A stretch of 64,000 nucleotides of DNA, from the NCBI RefSeq assembly GCF_003255815.1, contig NC_037680.1:16588547-16652546 (forward strand), given 5' to 3'. The stretch's first letter is position 1, and each line of letters opens with the position of its first letter. The stretch comes from Theropithecus gelada (Eukaryota > Chordata > Mammalia > Primates > Cercopithecidae). Under the pieces are notes generated by a model, which saw only the letters and a list, made by a program, of their open reading frames with translations, ran no database searches and was not told the origin of the DNA. Positions 30,846-43,900 of the stretch are shown in pieces. Both the position numbers and the translations under genes were made by a program.

Positions 30846-33800
30846 TTTTATTATTATACTTTAAGTTCTAGGGTACCTATGCACAACGTGCAGGTTTGTT
30901 ACATATGTATACATGTGCCATGTTGGTGTGCTGCACCCATTAACTCGTCATTTACATTAGGTATATCTCCTAATGCTATCCCTCCCCATGACAGGCCCTG
31001 GTGTGTGATGTTCCCCACCCTGTGTCCAGGTGTTTTCATTGTTCAATTCCCACCTATGAGTGAGAACATGCGGTGTTTGGTTTTCTGTTCTTGCGATAGT
31101 TTGCTGAGAGCGATGGTTTCCAGCTGCATCCATGTCCCTACAAAGCACATGAACTCATCCTTTTTTATGGCTGCATAGCATTCCATGGTGTATATGTCCC
31201 ACATTTTCTTAATCCAGTCTGTCATTGATGGACATTTGGGTTGGTTCCAAGCCTTTGCTATTGTGAATAGTGCCGCAATAAACATATGTGTGCATGTGTC
31301 TTTATAGCAGCATAATTTATAATCCTTTGGGCATATACCCAGTAATGGGATGGCTGGGTCAAATGGCATTTCTAGTTCTAGATCCTTGAGGAATCGCCAC
31401 ACTGTTTTCCACAATGGTTGAACCAGTTTACAATCCCACCAACAGTGTAAAAGTGTTCCTATTTCTCCACATCCTCTCCAGCACCTGATGTTTCCTGACT
31501 TTTTAATGATCACCATTCTAACTGGTGTGAGATGGTATCTCATTGTGGTTTTGATTTGCATTTCTCGATGGCTAGTGATGATAAGCATTTTTTCATGTGT
31601 CTGTTGGCTACATAAATGTCTTCTTTTGAGAAGTGTCTGTTCATATCCTTTGCCCACTTTTTGATGGAGTTTTTTGTTTTCTTCTCATAAATTTGTTTGA
31701 GTTCTTTGTAGGTTCTGGATATTAGCCTTTTGTCAGATGAGTAGATTGCAAAAATTTTCTCCCATTCTGTAGGTTGCCTGTTCACTCTGATGGTAGTTCC
31801 TTTTTCCGTGTAGAAGCTCTTTAGTTTAATTAGATCCCATTTGTCAATTTTGGCTTTCATTGCCATTGCTTTTGGTGTTTTTGACATGAAGTCCTCACCC
31901 ATGCCTATGTCCTGAATGGTATTGCCTAGGTTTTCTTCTAGGGTTTTTATGATTTTAGGTCTAACATTTAAGTCTCTAATCCATCTTGAATTAATTATTG
32001 TATAAGGTGTAAGGAAGGGATCCACTTTCAGCTTTCTACTTATGGCTTGCCAGTTTTCCCAGCACCATTTATCAAATAGGGAATCCTCCTCCCCTTTCTT
32101 GTTTTTGTCAGGTTTGTCAAAGATCAGATGCTTGTAGAGGTGTGGTATTATTTCTAAGGGCTCTGTTCTGTTCCATTGGTGGTATATATGCCTGTTTTGG
32201 TACCAGTACCATGCTGTTTTGGTTACTGTAGCCTTGTAGTATAGTTTGAGGTCAGGTAGCGTGATGCCTCCAGCTTTGTTCTTTTGGCTTAGGATTGTCT
32301 TGGCAATGTGGGCTCATTTTTGGTTTCGTACGAACTTTAAAGTAGTTTTCTCCAGTTTTGTGAAGAAAGTCATTGGTAGCTTAAAGGGGATGGCGTTGAA
32401 TCTGTAAATTACCTTGGGCAGTATGGCCATTTTCATGATATTGATTCTTCTTATCCATGAGCATGGAATGTTCTTCCATTTGTTTGTGTCCTCTTTTATT
32501 TCATTGAGCAGTGGTTTGTAGTTCTCCTTGAAGAGGTCCTTTACATCCCTTGTAAGTTGGATTCCTAGGTATTTTATTCTCTTTGAAGCAATTGCGAATG
32601 GGAATTCACTCATGATTTGGCTCTCTGTTTGTCTGTTATTGGTGTATAAGAATGCTAGTGACTTTTGCACATTGATTTTGTATCCTGAGACTTTGCTGAA
32701 GTTGCTTATCAGCTTGAGATTTTGGGCTGAGACAATGGGGTTTTCTAGATATACAATCATGTCATCTGCAAACAGGGACAATTTGACTTCCTCTTTTCCT
32801 AATTGCATACCCTTTATTTCTTTCTTTTGCCTGATTGCCCTGGCCAGAACTTCCAACACTATGTTGAATAGGAGTGGTGAGAGAGGGCATCCCTGTCTTG
32901 TGCCAGTTTTCAAGGGGAATGCTTCCAGTTTTTGCCCATTTAGCATGATATTGGCTGTGGGTTTGTCATAAAGAGCTCTTATTATTTTGAGATACATTCC
33001 ATCAATACCGAATTTATTGAGCGTTTTTAGCATGAAGGGCTGTTGAATTTTGTTAAAGGTCTTTTCTGCATCTATTGAGATAATCACGTGGTTTTTGTTT
33101 TGGTTCTGTTTATATGCTGGATTACATTTATTGATTTGCATTTGTTGAACCAGCCTTCCATCCCAGGAATGAAGTCCGCTTGATTATGGTGGATAAGCTT
33201 TTTGATGTGCTGCTGGAATCAGTTTGCCAGTATTTTATTGAGGATTTTTGCACTGATGTTCATCAGGTATATTGGTCTAAAATTCTCTTTTTTTGTTGTA
33301 TCTCTGTCGGGCTTTGGTATCAGGATGATGTTGGCCTCATAAAATGAGTTAGGGAGGATTCCCTCTTTTTCTGTTGATTGGAATAATTTCAGAAGGAACG
33401 GTACCAGCTCCTCCTTGTACCTCTGGTAGAATTCGTCTGTGAATCTCTCTGGTCCTGGACTTTTTTTTGGTTGGTACGGTATTAATTATTGCCGCAATTT
33501 CAAAGCCTGTTATTGGTCTATTCAGGGATTCAACTTCTTCCTGGTTTAGTCTTGGGAGAGTGTATGTGTCCAGGAATTTATCCATTTCTTCTAGGTTTTC
33601 TAGTTTATTTGTGTAGAGGTGTTTATAGCATTCTCTGGTGGTAGTTTGTATTTCTGTGGGGTTGGTGATGATATCCCCTTTATCGTTTTTTATTGCATCT
33701 ATTTGATTCTTCTCTCTTCTTTATTAGTCTTGCTAGCAGTCTATCAATTTCATTGATCTTTGCAAAAAACCAACTCCTGGATTCATTGATTTTTTGAAGG

Positions 33801-34441
33801 GTTTTTTTGTGTCTCTATCTCCTTCCGTTCTGCTCTGATCTTAGTTATTTCTTGCTTTCTGCTAGTTTTTGAATTTGTTTGCTCTTGCTTCTCTAGTTCT
33901 TTTAATTGCGATGTTAAGGTGTCAATTTTAGATCTTTCCTCTTTCTCTTGTGGGCATTTAGTGCTATAAATATCCCTCTACGCACTGCTTTAAATGTGTC
34001 CCAGAGATTCTGGCATGTTGTATCTTTGTTCTCATTGGTTTCAAAGAACATCTTTATTTCTGTCTTCATTTCGTTATGTACCCAGTAGTCATTCAGGAGC
34101 AGGTTGTTCAGTTTCCATGTAGTTGAGCGGTTTTGAGTGAGTTTCTTAGTCCTGAGTTCTAGTTTGATTGCACTGTGGTCTGAGAGACAGCTTGTTATAA
34201 TTTCTATTATTTTACATTTGCTGAGGAGTGCTTTACTTCCAACTATGTGGTCAATTTTGGAATAAGTGTGATGTGGTGCTGAGAAGAATGTATATTCTGT
34301 TGATTTGGGGTGGAGAGCTCTGTAGACGTCTATTAGGTCCACTTGGTGCAGAGTTGAGTTCAATTCCTGGACATCCTTGTTAACTTTCTGTCTCGTTGAT
34401 CTATCTAATGTTGACAGTGGAGTGTTAAAGTCTGATTTTCT
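30846..34441 (-). mobile_element. Mirror L1PA-like LINE-1, truncated and disrupted
   Basis: Right-arm copy of 20400-23995 in the opposite orientation. The ORF2 remnants are at 33914-34468, 32314-33141 and 31043-32025 with the same stops and frameshift; their translations equal those of the left copy. Neither copy can be autonomous. Confidence 0.95.
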
Positions 34442-34515
34442 TTTAATTAGCACCATCATCATCATCATTTGCTATACACTTGATAGGTTATAAAAACTAC
34501 AGTAACATGTTCTCA

Positions 34516-34661
34516 AACAAGTAATTGTCCTTTCAACAATTTTGTGAGGTTCATTTGGTCACTTACATTTTAGAGATTTGGAAACTGAGCCCAGTGAACC
34601 TAACTGACCTCCTCAAGGTCATGCACTGCGTTAGAGCTAGGATTTAAATCCAGATTTGTCT
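34516..34661 (-). repeat. Mirror MIR with arm differences
   Basis: Right-arm copy of 20180-20325. It differs from the left at the partners of 20211, 20217 and 20290. Confidence 0.8.
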
Positions 34662-35479
34662 CACACTGAGGCCTGTGATTTCCTCCTGGTTCACTATCAC
34701 CTAATTAATTCAGATACTCCTGACCCTCTCTGCATTAATTAATAAAATCAGTTTGGAGAATAACAAAGCTGAAAACTAAGCGAAAGGACATAAGTGAATG
34801 AAAAGTGTTATTACAAAAGATTAACTGCCTTGAAAAGTAAAAGCAGTATGAAGTAAGCCAGGTAAACCTTAGGGGGATAAGGGCCTTAGATTATTCAAAA
34901 GATAAATATATTTGGAAAAATTTTAACAACTGAGATTAAAAATCCAAAGTTGCCGTTTTCACCAGATTATTTTTTCATGGTCTGTGATGTGCCAAGTATA
35001 AAGCATAGGAGTAACATAAATGCAGGCTCATGTCCTTGAGCAGGCCCCAACCAAGCAGAGTCTCTCAAACTTGAATAGAATGTGGAATCTTCTTAGCAGA
35101 GGGAGTGAGGAAGAGAGATTTCTCAGACTCTGAGCCCATGCCCTCTCATCCCAAGGTCTAGAGAGCACAGTTTGCGAGATTCATGGTGAAAACAGGCCTG
35201 ATCATTTCTGGTTGTAGAATAAGTTAAATTTTGTCTTTCAATTAACATTTTTCTATTTGCAATATTCTTACGTCATCCTCCACCAGTGTAAAAATCAAAG
35301 TTTTATTGTAGGTTAAAGAAAATAGATGAAAGCATGGACCACAAAAACCATAAATGAATTAGTATGAGTAGTGGTTAAGGGGATAGACTCTAGAGTCAGA
35401 ATATCTGTGTTCAAATCCTGACTCTACTGTGTCCTGTGAAACTTTGGGTTGGTCACTCAGCCTCTCTGTGCCTCAGGGT

Positions 35480-36182
35480 TGTAACCATCCAGTGGGTTTA
35501 CCTCGCCCACTGTCTAGACAGAGCCAAGTAATCAAGACAGGGGAATTGCAATAAAGAAAGAGAAAATTCACACCCAGCCGGCTGTGCAGGAGACTGGAGT
35601 TTTATTATTTCTCAAATCTATCTCCCAGAGCATTCAGAGTTTTTAAGGATAATTTAGTGGGTGGAGGAAGGCCAGTGAGTCTAGCGTGCTGATTGGTTAG
35701 ATTCGAGATAAAATCATAGGGAATTGAAGCTGTCCTCTCTCACTGAGTCTGTTCCTGGGTGGGGGCCACAAGATCTCACTGAGTCTGTTCCTGGGTGGGG
35801 GCCACAAGATCAGGTGAGTCAGTTTATTGATCTGAGTGTTTCAATAAACTGCGTGCCAGCTGATCCCTCAAGTGCAGGGTCTGCAAAATCTCAAGCACTG
35901 ATCTTAGGAGCAGTTTAGGGAGGATCAGATGTTGTAGCTTCCAGCTGCATGACTCCTAAACCATGACTTCCAATCTTGTGGCTAATTTGTTAGTCTTACA
36001 AAAGCAGTCTAGTCCCCAGGCAAGAAGGACGTTTGTTTTGAGAAAGGGCTCTAACATCTTTGTTTTACACTATAAAGTAAGTTCCTCCCAAAGTTAGTTC
36101 TACACCCTACACCCCGGAATGAACCAGGACAGCTTGGAGGTTAGAAGCAAGATGGAACTGGTTAGGTCAGATCTCTTTCTCA
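35480..36182 (-). mobile_element. Mirror ERV LTR C
   Basis: Right-arm copy of 18659-19361, including the perfect 36-bp tandem duplication (35740-35811). Mirror MIR pieces flank it at 35361-35479 and 36184-36306. Confidence 0.6.
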
Positions 36183-36358
36183 GTTATGATTTTGCAATAG
36201 CTATTTCAGTGTCTTAATCTATAAAACAGTGATAATAAGAATTATACCTCATAGATTTCTATGAGAATGAAATGAGCTAAGAGTCATAAAATGTTTGAAA
36301 AATTAGCTGGTCTAAATAAGTACTCTTATTTTTAAATATCTGTTAATGAAGTATTAGT

Positions 36359-36362
<4 letters not shown>

Positions 36363-36394
<32 letters not shown>
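36363..36394 (-). repeat. Mirror poly-T tract, 32 T
   Basis: Same length as the left poly-A run. Confidence 0.95.
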
Positions 36395-36395
<1 letters not shown>

Positions 36396-36466
36396 TGATA
36401 ATGTTGGGTGCTGACCCTAAGGAATCTTTTGCACTGAAGCAGAGTTTGCATATAAAACTCCAGCTT

Positions 36467-36767
36467 GGGCCGGGCGCAGTGTCTCACGCCTGTAATCCCA
36501 GTACTTTGGGAGGCCGAGGTGGGCGGATCATGAAGTCAGAAGATTGAGACCATCCTGGCTAACAAGGTGAAACCCCATCTCTACTAAAAATACAAAGAAT
36601 TAGCCTGGTATGGTAGCGGGTGCCTGTAGTCCCAGCTACTCAGGAGGCTGAGGCAGGAGAATGATGTGAACCTGGGAGGTGGAGCTTGCAGTGAGCCCAG
36701 ATAGCGCCACTACACTCCAGCCTGGGCAACAGAGCAAGGCTCCATTTCAAAGAAAAAAAAAAAAATC
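36467..36767 (+). mobile_element. Mirror Alu element
   Basis: Right-arm copy of 18074-18374, now sense, from ggccgggcgcagtgtctcac to the A tail. Confidence 0.95.
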
Positions 36768-36962
36768 CAGCCTATACATTTTGAGAAAAGGGATATCACA
36801 CACTTGATTTGCTCTGCACGGTCTTTGTATCAGAAATGTAAACACTAACTGTTGTAAGAGATAAAGCCTGACATCTCAATGGCTTAACAAAAAAAAAGAC
36901 ATTTATTTTTCATCATGTAAAATTCAATCTGCAACAAGGATTGGGGCGAGAGTAGGACCTAT

Positions 36963-37446
36963 GGTTGTATTAGTCTGCTCAGGCTGCCATCACAAAATAA
37001 CCATAGACTGTTTGGCTTAAACAACACATTTTAAAATCACAGTTCTGGAGGCTAGAAAGCCAAGATTAAGATGCTGTCAGGGTTGTTGTCTAGCAAGGAC
37101 TGGCCTCCTTCTCACCATGCTCTCACATCTTCTTTCCTCTGTGCTCTCAATGCTAGGCAGGGGGAGAGACAGCATGCTCTGGCCTTTCTTCTACTTATAA
37201 GGAGAAGAGGAGAGAAGGGTTCAGAGAGTCTTTCAGAGATCCAGGCTGAAAGAGGATCCACCATTTTCAGCATGGAGCTTCTGGGATCTCCCTGAGTGTC
37301 AATAATCAGCAGCAAGTGAAGAGAAAGAATTGTACACAGGAGGGTAAGTGGCCAAGGTGAGTAATCACTTCTGCCCACTTCCCACTGGCTGAATGCAGTT
37401 GTATGCCACCTAACTGCAAGGGAGACTGGGAAACGCTATCTACAGT
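36963..37446 (-). mobile_element. Mirror MaLR-like LTR
   Basis: Right-arm copy of 17395-17878. Confidence 0.55.
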
Positions 37447-37693
37447 GTGGAAGGAAATAAATTTTGTGAATAACTAGCTATTGAATAGTCCTATTGAATC
37501 TTCCTCACAGTCCTTGGACCTCCTAGACATAAGGGGGAAAAAAGTGCACCTTTTCTTAACTCTTCCAGAGTGTTCTATAGTTCATGCTACTTTCAAGTTC
37601 TTCCTCCAAGATTTTCTTACCTGTTTGCCTACGGGGCTATGTGACTTGAAAGTTCATGGCAATGTGTTCCTATGAAGGAGTGTAGGGCCACTT

Positions 37694-38173
37694 TTGGTTT
37701 ATGTTTTAGCTCTAGAGGATGAGGGAAGAGCCAACATGTGTCAGTTTGAGGATGAATGTACAGGAGTCATGAGGGGCGTTTTCCACCTTGAACGCATGAG
37801 CCCTCCCGCTGCACATTCAGAGTTACCAGATTTGTGCATGATATCTCTGCACATACAAGAAAAGAGTTCCTTTGATTGCTCCATATTTTCTGTCATGGTA
37901 AAAATGAAGAGCAAGAGAGCTAAGGCCCTAGGAAAAGGCAATGGCAAAGCACAGATACGTGCCTCTCACCCCCACCACTATCTTTCCAGAAAATCCCATG
38001 TAAACCTTGAGCACATTGCAAAGTCATGGTTTGGAAGGTTTCTTTCTCTAGCGAGAAATCCCCATGCCACCCTGCCAGTTCACTGGGGCCTCTCAGGCAC
38101 CATTCTCAGCATGAGCTATCGGTTGGGTCAGGTATGTAGGGGAGCTGCCAGTGCCACTGACGTCACGGGATAA
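37694..38173 (+). other. Mirror 159-codon ORF, unknown
   Basis: Same frame and same translation as 16668-17147. The mirror of the 100-codon ORF follows at 38549-38851 on the minus strand. Neither is claimed as a gene. Confidence 0.15.
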
Positions 38174-39495
38174 TTGTGGGCTCCTGGCCAGGAAGCAGCT
38201 AATCTAGTTTGGGGACAGGGTGGGCAGGATGTGCCATTGATTCCCTTATGAGAAATTCCTAAGAACCTACTCTCCATCTGCAGTTAATTCTCCCAGGAGT
38301 ATTAAGGGATTTTTTTTCTCTCTCTCTTCTCTAAAGGGAACAAATAAAGGCCCAATTATTTTTCCAGCCTTCTGAGTTTAAGAGTCTACAAACTCTAATT
38401 TTTTGTTTCCTGGAAACAGTAAAATTCAATTGCCATTTGTTTTCTTCTTTAAAATCCCCTTTACTGCACTTTCAAAGTAAGCTTTTCTCATGGCCCTGAA
38501 GAGCCTTTGTCTTTAGGTTGTTAGTAAAAACAAGTTGGCCCCTTTGACTCAGTTGGTTGAGATATGAGTGCACTGAAATGTGTCCAACAGGCCATTGCCA
38601 AAGTTGTGGTTTTTCAATTTATGTTCGAGACGAAAGAGTCCAAGGAGAATTCCACTTGTGTAGGCTGCATAAGAGCCAACAAACAAAGCTGAACTGGATA
38701 AGAGTAAAAAGAAAATAAGAGAAGCAAAATGTGTGATAGAGGCCACAGATACTGCCGTAGAGAGCAAGATGGTGACAAGGTGAAAAGGGGCTGCAAATTT
38801 ATTAACTGGCTCAGCCCTTCCTGAGAGCTCTGCACCATATCTCCTCCACACAGGTGCAGATTTTGCTTTTAGTTTGACAAAGATTAGAGCAAGAAAGAAG
38901 CTGCTTTTAAAACAAGAAGAAAAAAATCAGTTTCAGTGCACCGTCTTCTGTAATATTACATCCTATTGTACCCTGTTGTGGTTTAGGTATCACTGTGTTC
39001 TCTCATTGTGTCATGTATATATTAAGAGCTAAATAAATGTCTGTTTCATTGAATAGTTCAGCTCTGCTCTCACCTCTCCTAATTAAACCAACACCACATG
39101 CCACTTGCTACCTCCTGAAGAATCATTATTTTTGTTTCTTCATTTCTCCAACAAACAGCTCCAAAGATGTAACGTTCAGCTCTAACATTAACCCTGTTGC
39201 TTCTAGAGGCTCTGCACCCATCTCTCTGTTATGCCACAGTGACATTTAGACCTACTAGATGACAATCCTTTGTCCTTCCTTTTTGCCTCCTTACAGGTCC
39301 CAATGAGTCCCTGAAGACAAAAGGCACATTGCATACCCAACATCGATTACATTTATCTTCCTTCATACACAAAGCGTCATATGTTTCCATATTCAAGAAA
39401 CAAAGAAACTCATGAGTCATCATGGGAAGAACATGATATTTAGATTCAGACTGATCTATATGCAAATGTGAAACTAATTTCACATTACATGTCCA

Positions 39496-39606
39496 GCTGT
39501 AAAACTGGGAGTAAAGTATATGACCTCTTTGGATCTGTTTTTTTCATTGGAGTAATAGGAATACTTACCTTGCAGGTTTGTTCTGGGAATTCAATGAAAT
39601 GACACA
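39496..39606 (+). repeat. Mirror MIR fragment
   Basis: Right-arm copy of 15235-15345. Confidence 0.45.
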
Positions 39607-40615
39607 CGTGCAGTGGGGCTGCAAATGTACTCATGTTAGAGTCAAATGCGGGAAAACAGGGGCCTTTTAGAGTTCTATATGTAGACTAGTCTTTGTAAAC
39701 TTGCACCCCCATTGATAGTGGAGGCAGTCATGTGATCTTGGTTTGATCTAGTAATTGACATGTCATTTAGTTAACAGAATCTGTTTTAGATGCTTTTCAG
39801 ACTTTCAGATTCTCTCTCCTACCCCTGAACTTCCCTGGAATGACACCAAGGTGTATGAGGGGTTTGCTCTGTCCTTGTGATAGTGGAGAGAAAAAAAATC
39901 AGATTAAGCGGTGTTCTCAGATGCCCTCTATGCCCAGCTGTGGACAGACCAGTTGACCTCTCCTTGTCTGAGGACTGCTGAGCTCTGCCTGGCTCTGCCT
40001 ATCCTTTTGGAGTGAAGCTTTGGCTTCCTGGAATCCAAGGTTTCAGACATTTGTGTGTATTCAAGTCCACCCTCACTTTATCCTATCCACTCTGACTCCA
40101 GGCCTCGGAGAGGTTGCCTACTCCTTTCTCGACATTTCCGCATCCCTTCTGGAGCATTTGGGAAATCTTAAATCCCTGTCATAACAACTGCAGACAACGG
40201 AGAGCCAGAGCTTCATTGTGGACTCATCACCTGAACCCATTCTGCAGTCTTCCCACAGAATTGCTCTGGAGCCAGAATGGATCTGGCACCTGGCTGAAGG
40301 CACAAGTTGTTCTAGGTGCCTGCAGGCTCTGCCTTGGAAAATAATCTACTCCTCTGATATTTGTGTATTGCTCCATACTTACTTCTATGTTTGTAAAAGA
40401 CATTTTTGCATTTGATGTATGATTCTTATGTGGGGCAGCGGGAATAAGAACCTTTTTGTTCTACTTTTTTTTTTTCTGCCTCCATTATCTGATAGGATGG
40501 GAAGGGGTAAGCCTTTCTGTTAGTTTCCCTTCCTGTCTGAATGCAACTGTCCTATTACATTTTCTCCTCATTTCTTTAAGATTTCAGTCTCAAAGTTCAG
40601 CCCAAATGATGAAAT

Positions 40616-40985
40616 TGGCTATATCTTAGTTTATTCCAGCTACTAGAACAAAATACCATAGAATGGGTAGCTTATAAAAAACAAAAAATTTATTTCTCAC
40701 CATTCTGAAGTCTGGGAAGTCCAAGATGAAGGCACCAGCAAATTCCATGTCTGCTGAGGGCCTGTTTTCTGGTTCATAGTTGGTGCCTTCTCACTGTGTC
40801 CTCACATGGCAGAAGAGGTGAGGGCTTTCTCTTGAGTGACTTATAAGGGCACTAATCCCATTCATGTGGATCTGCACCCATGACCTAATCAGCTCCCTAA
40901 GTCTTCACCTTCTGATACCATCACCTTAGGAGTTAAAATTTCAACATAAAAAATTCTTAGGAGGCAGAAACAGTCAGACCCTAGC
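40616..40985 (-). mobile_element. Mirror MLT1-like LTR
   Basis: Right-arm copy of 13856-14225. Confidence 0.8.
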
Positions 40986-43900
40986 AGGGTGCAAGGAAAG
41001 AAATCAGTCCAACCATAAGAAAACTTAGTGAGAAAATACTTCTAAAACTTTATCCCTGTTATAGATGCAAAACACCTGGTGCAGAGCCTGGAATCTTCTA
41101 CGAACTTGGATAGGTGAATAACACTGTACTACATGGTGATATATGTGAAAGATCGAAGTGTTACACTTAGAACTGACAAATTCAAAACATTTTATAAGAC
41201 AAACATTGGGCTCATTCTATCCATTCAACAGTCTATAGGCTGAACTCTGCTAAACCTAGCTGATTAAATAAAGACATCCGTAAAAGTCTTAATGATGGTC
41301 ACACTACAAAGCTCTTTGAGTAACTAATCCCAGTGTTAGCCAGCAATGTGTCTTATGGAAGTTCTTCACATTGACCTGGAATCCAAATACCTAATGAAAA
41401 AGAGCAAGTATCAAACTCGGAGTATGTGTCTCTCTCTTCCTGTTTATTTGTGAATAACTTTTAGTGATTAGGAAAATAACAAAAACTATAAATGCAGCCT
41501 GTCAACCACAACAACTGTTTCAACAACAAGTTGAAACAACCTTTTCAACTTTTGGCTGATCAAGACATGAAAATGTTATTATTTCACTACTTTTTATATA
41601 AACATAACTGCATATTTTCACAGCTTTGCTTTAAGACTTAAGCTCCTCCAGCTGATCATAAATTGCCAGGAAATGTCTGCCCAGTTTATCACAGTGTCTT
41701 AATTAGGCAAAGGCATAGAAATTATATGGGGGTCTTGGCCCATGGGACTCACCAGGTGTAATGAATTCTGAAGAAGCAGTAGTTACAGATTTCCCAGGGC
41801 ATGCTAATAATAAATACCAGTTAAAGGACAACAGAAATAAAGAAGTTTTTTCTCTTTTCTACCAATATCTTCCTTTTTAAAAAGATAGCAACTATTAGAT
41901 CTTTAAGCCTCAATTTTGATGCCATTTCTTTCCAGAGAATTTCTTGGTTTCTCCTTTCCACACTCCATTATAGGCTGTGCTAAGGCACCCTCTTCTGCAC
42001 TCCTATTGGTAAACAACATTTTTATGGCAGTATTCACACTTGCTATAGTTGTCTTGTTACATATTTGTCTCCCCCAGTAAGTCTGTGGCCTTGCCTTGCA
42101 GTTATTTTATTCATCAAAATATCACTAGAATTATAGAAAATATGTGGTCTCTAGTTATTTCTCAAAAAAAGATCAAATAAAACATACAAAAATTACCTTT
42201 TTAAGCTCCCAGAGCACTTTAGTAACCATAGATGCAGGGAAGTTACTTATTTTTTGTTTTTATTTTTGGCTATGAACGAGCCTTCAGTGAGTAAACCTTC
42301 AGTTAGTTCACTACCTGTTTCTGCCAAGCTGGGAACTAAAAGATTTGCATTGTATTTTCTGTGGATGCTTGTGTTTCCAATAATTCACTCCTCAGAGGGC
42401 TTTCCCAGGGGGCTGGGGGCGGAGAGGGGCCCACTGATAAACAGCAGATGTCCAGCAGGCTTGAAGCCTGTCTGACACATGGATGATGAAGGAGATGGGA
42501 CAAAAGGAGCAGTAGCTCCTGGGATGACATATTTAAGAGCCCGAGGAGGTGTGTTGCTTTAAAATTACCGATCATAAGAAATAGCTCCTGCAAATAGTGT
42601 GGGGTATGCACCCTTCTGTCCATGCCAATTCAGTTGGTAAACACACAGAAACAGAATTCTCATGGAGTACCTGAAGCTCATAGAAATGTCAAGAGTAAAA
42701 GGAATGAGGCAGTTGGAATTCCTGTGCAATTTGAAGCTCTCACTTGAAAACGAGAGAGGTACAAGGAGCCAGGAGTGAACAAACTAGGGGATCAAGCAGG
42801 AATAATATATGGTTCAATACTTGTCCGAAGTAAGAGAGATGAAATATTCACCACCTTAGAAAAAGTAAAGTGCTCACCTTTCTGAGGTCATGGCCTTCCA
42901 AGAAGAGATATTTTAGTTTCAATAAATGAGCTCTTTCCACATGAGGCTGAGGGTTTGGCTTTCTTAATCCTGCTTAAAAAAATTAAAAAATAAAAAAAAA
43001 TTAAAAAGAGACAGAGAGGGAGAGAAATAAAATGCACCCACTGATGTTCAAAGAGGAAGAGCAAAAGCCTGAACCTGCCATATCAATGACTAACTACAGA
43101 GTTATTCAATGGAATAAGATACATAGGATTTGCATCCCAAGAGAGGGCACTGACCCTGTTTGAGAAAGATCATTTGATTAAGAATTGTTTAATTTCCTTC
43201 CTTTTAGAATTTGAAACAACAGAATCTATTAAGCAAATAGTGGTAAGGGAGCACAAGATGCAGGAGACTTTCTTTGTCCCGAAGTACCTTACAGACTTGT
43301 TGAGAAGATTGTATAAATAGGTGAAAGTCACCAAACAGTGGCATATGTGCTTGGCATAGAGTGAGCAACTGGTTAATATCTATATAGATTGCTGCTTAGC
43401 TAATGAAGTCTATGGTGTATTTACTAGCCTTAAGTACATAATGTTGACTAAACTGTGCTCTGCCCAGACAGCCAATGAGGGCTGGTCTTCCAGCTGACCC
43501 AACCTTGGGCCTTTACAATGAGTCCCTGAGCTCCCTGTCCTCAGGAGCCACTGCCCTTTGGTCTTGTGAAAACTTTCAGACCACAACCCTTCTGCCCTAA
43601 CCTTCTCACTTAATTGCCGCAATTCTAGTTTATTTGCCAAAGGAAACTAATCTGTGTGATTATGAAAGTAAGAAGTAATATGAAGTAATATAAACAAGTG
43701 GGATAAGGTGTGATGATTTTGTATTTAGATGAGAAGTTAATCAGTTCGAATTACAGAAGGAAGGTAGTGCCCTTGAAGTCTGAAGTATAAATTGATGATC
43801 TAAGTGTGCACCCTTGAGCAACTCACCAATTCACAAAACCCGAGTTTCCTCATGTTAGCAGAGAAGGGATCCTAACTGTAGCACAGGCTTTGTTGGGCCA

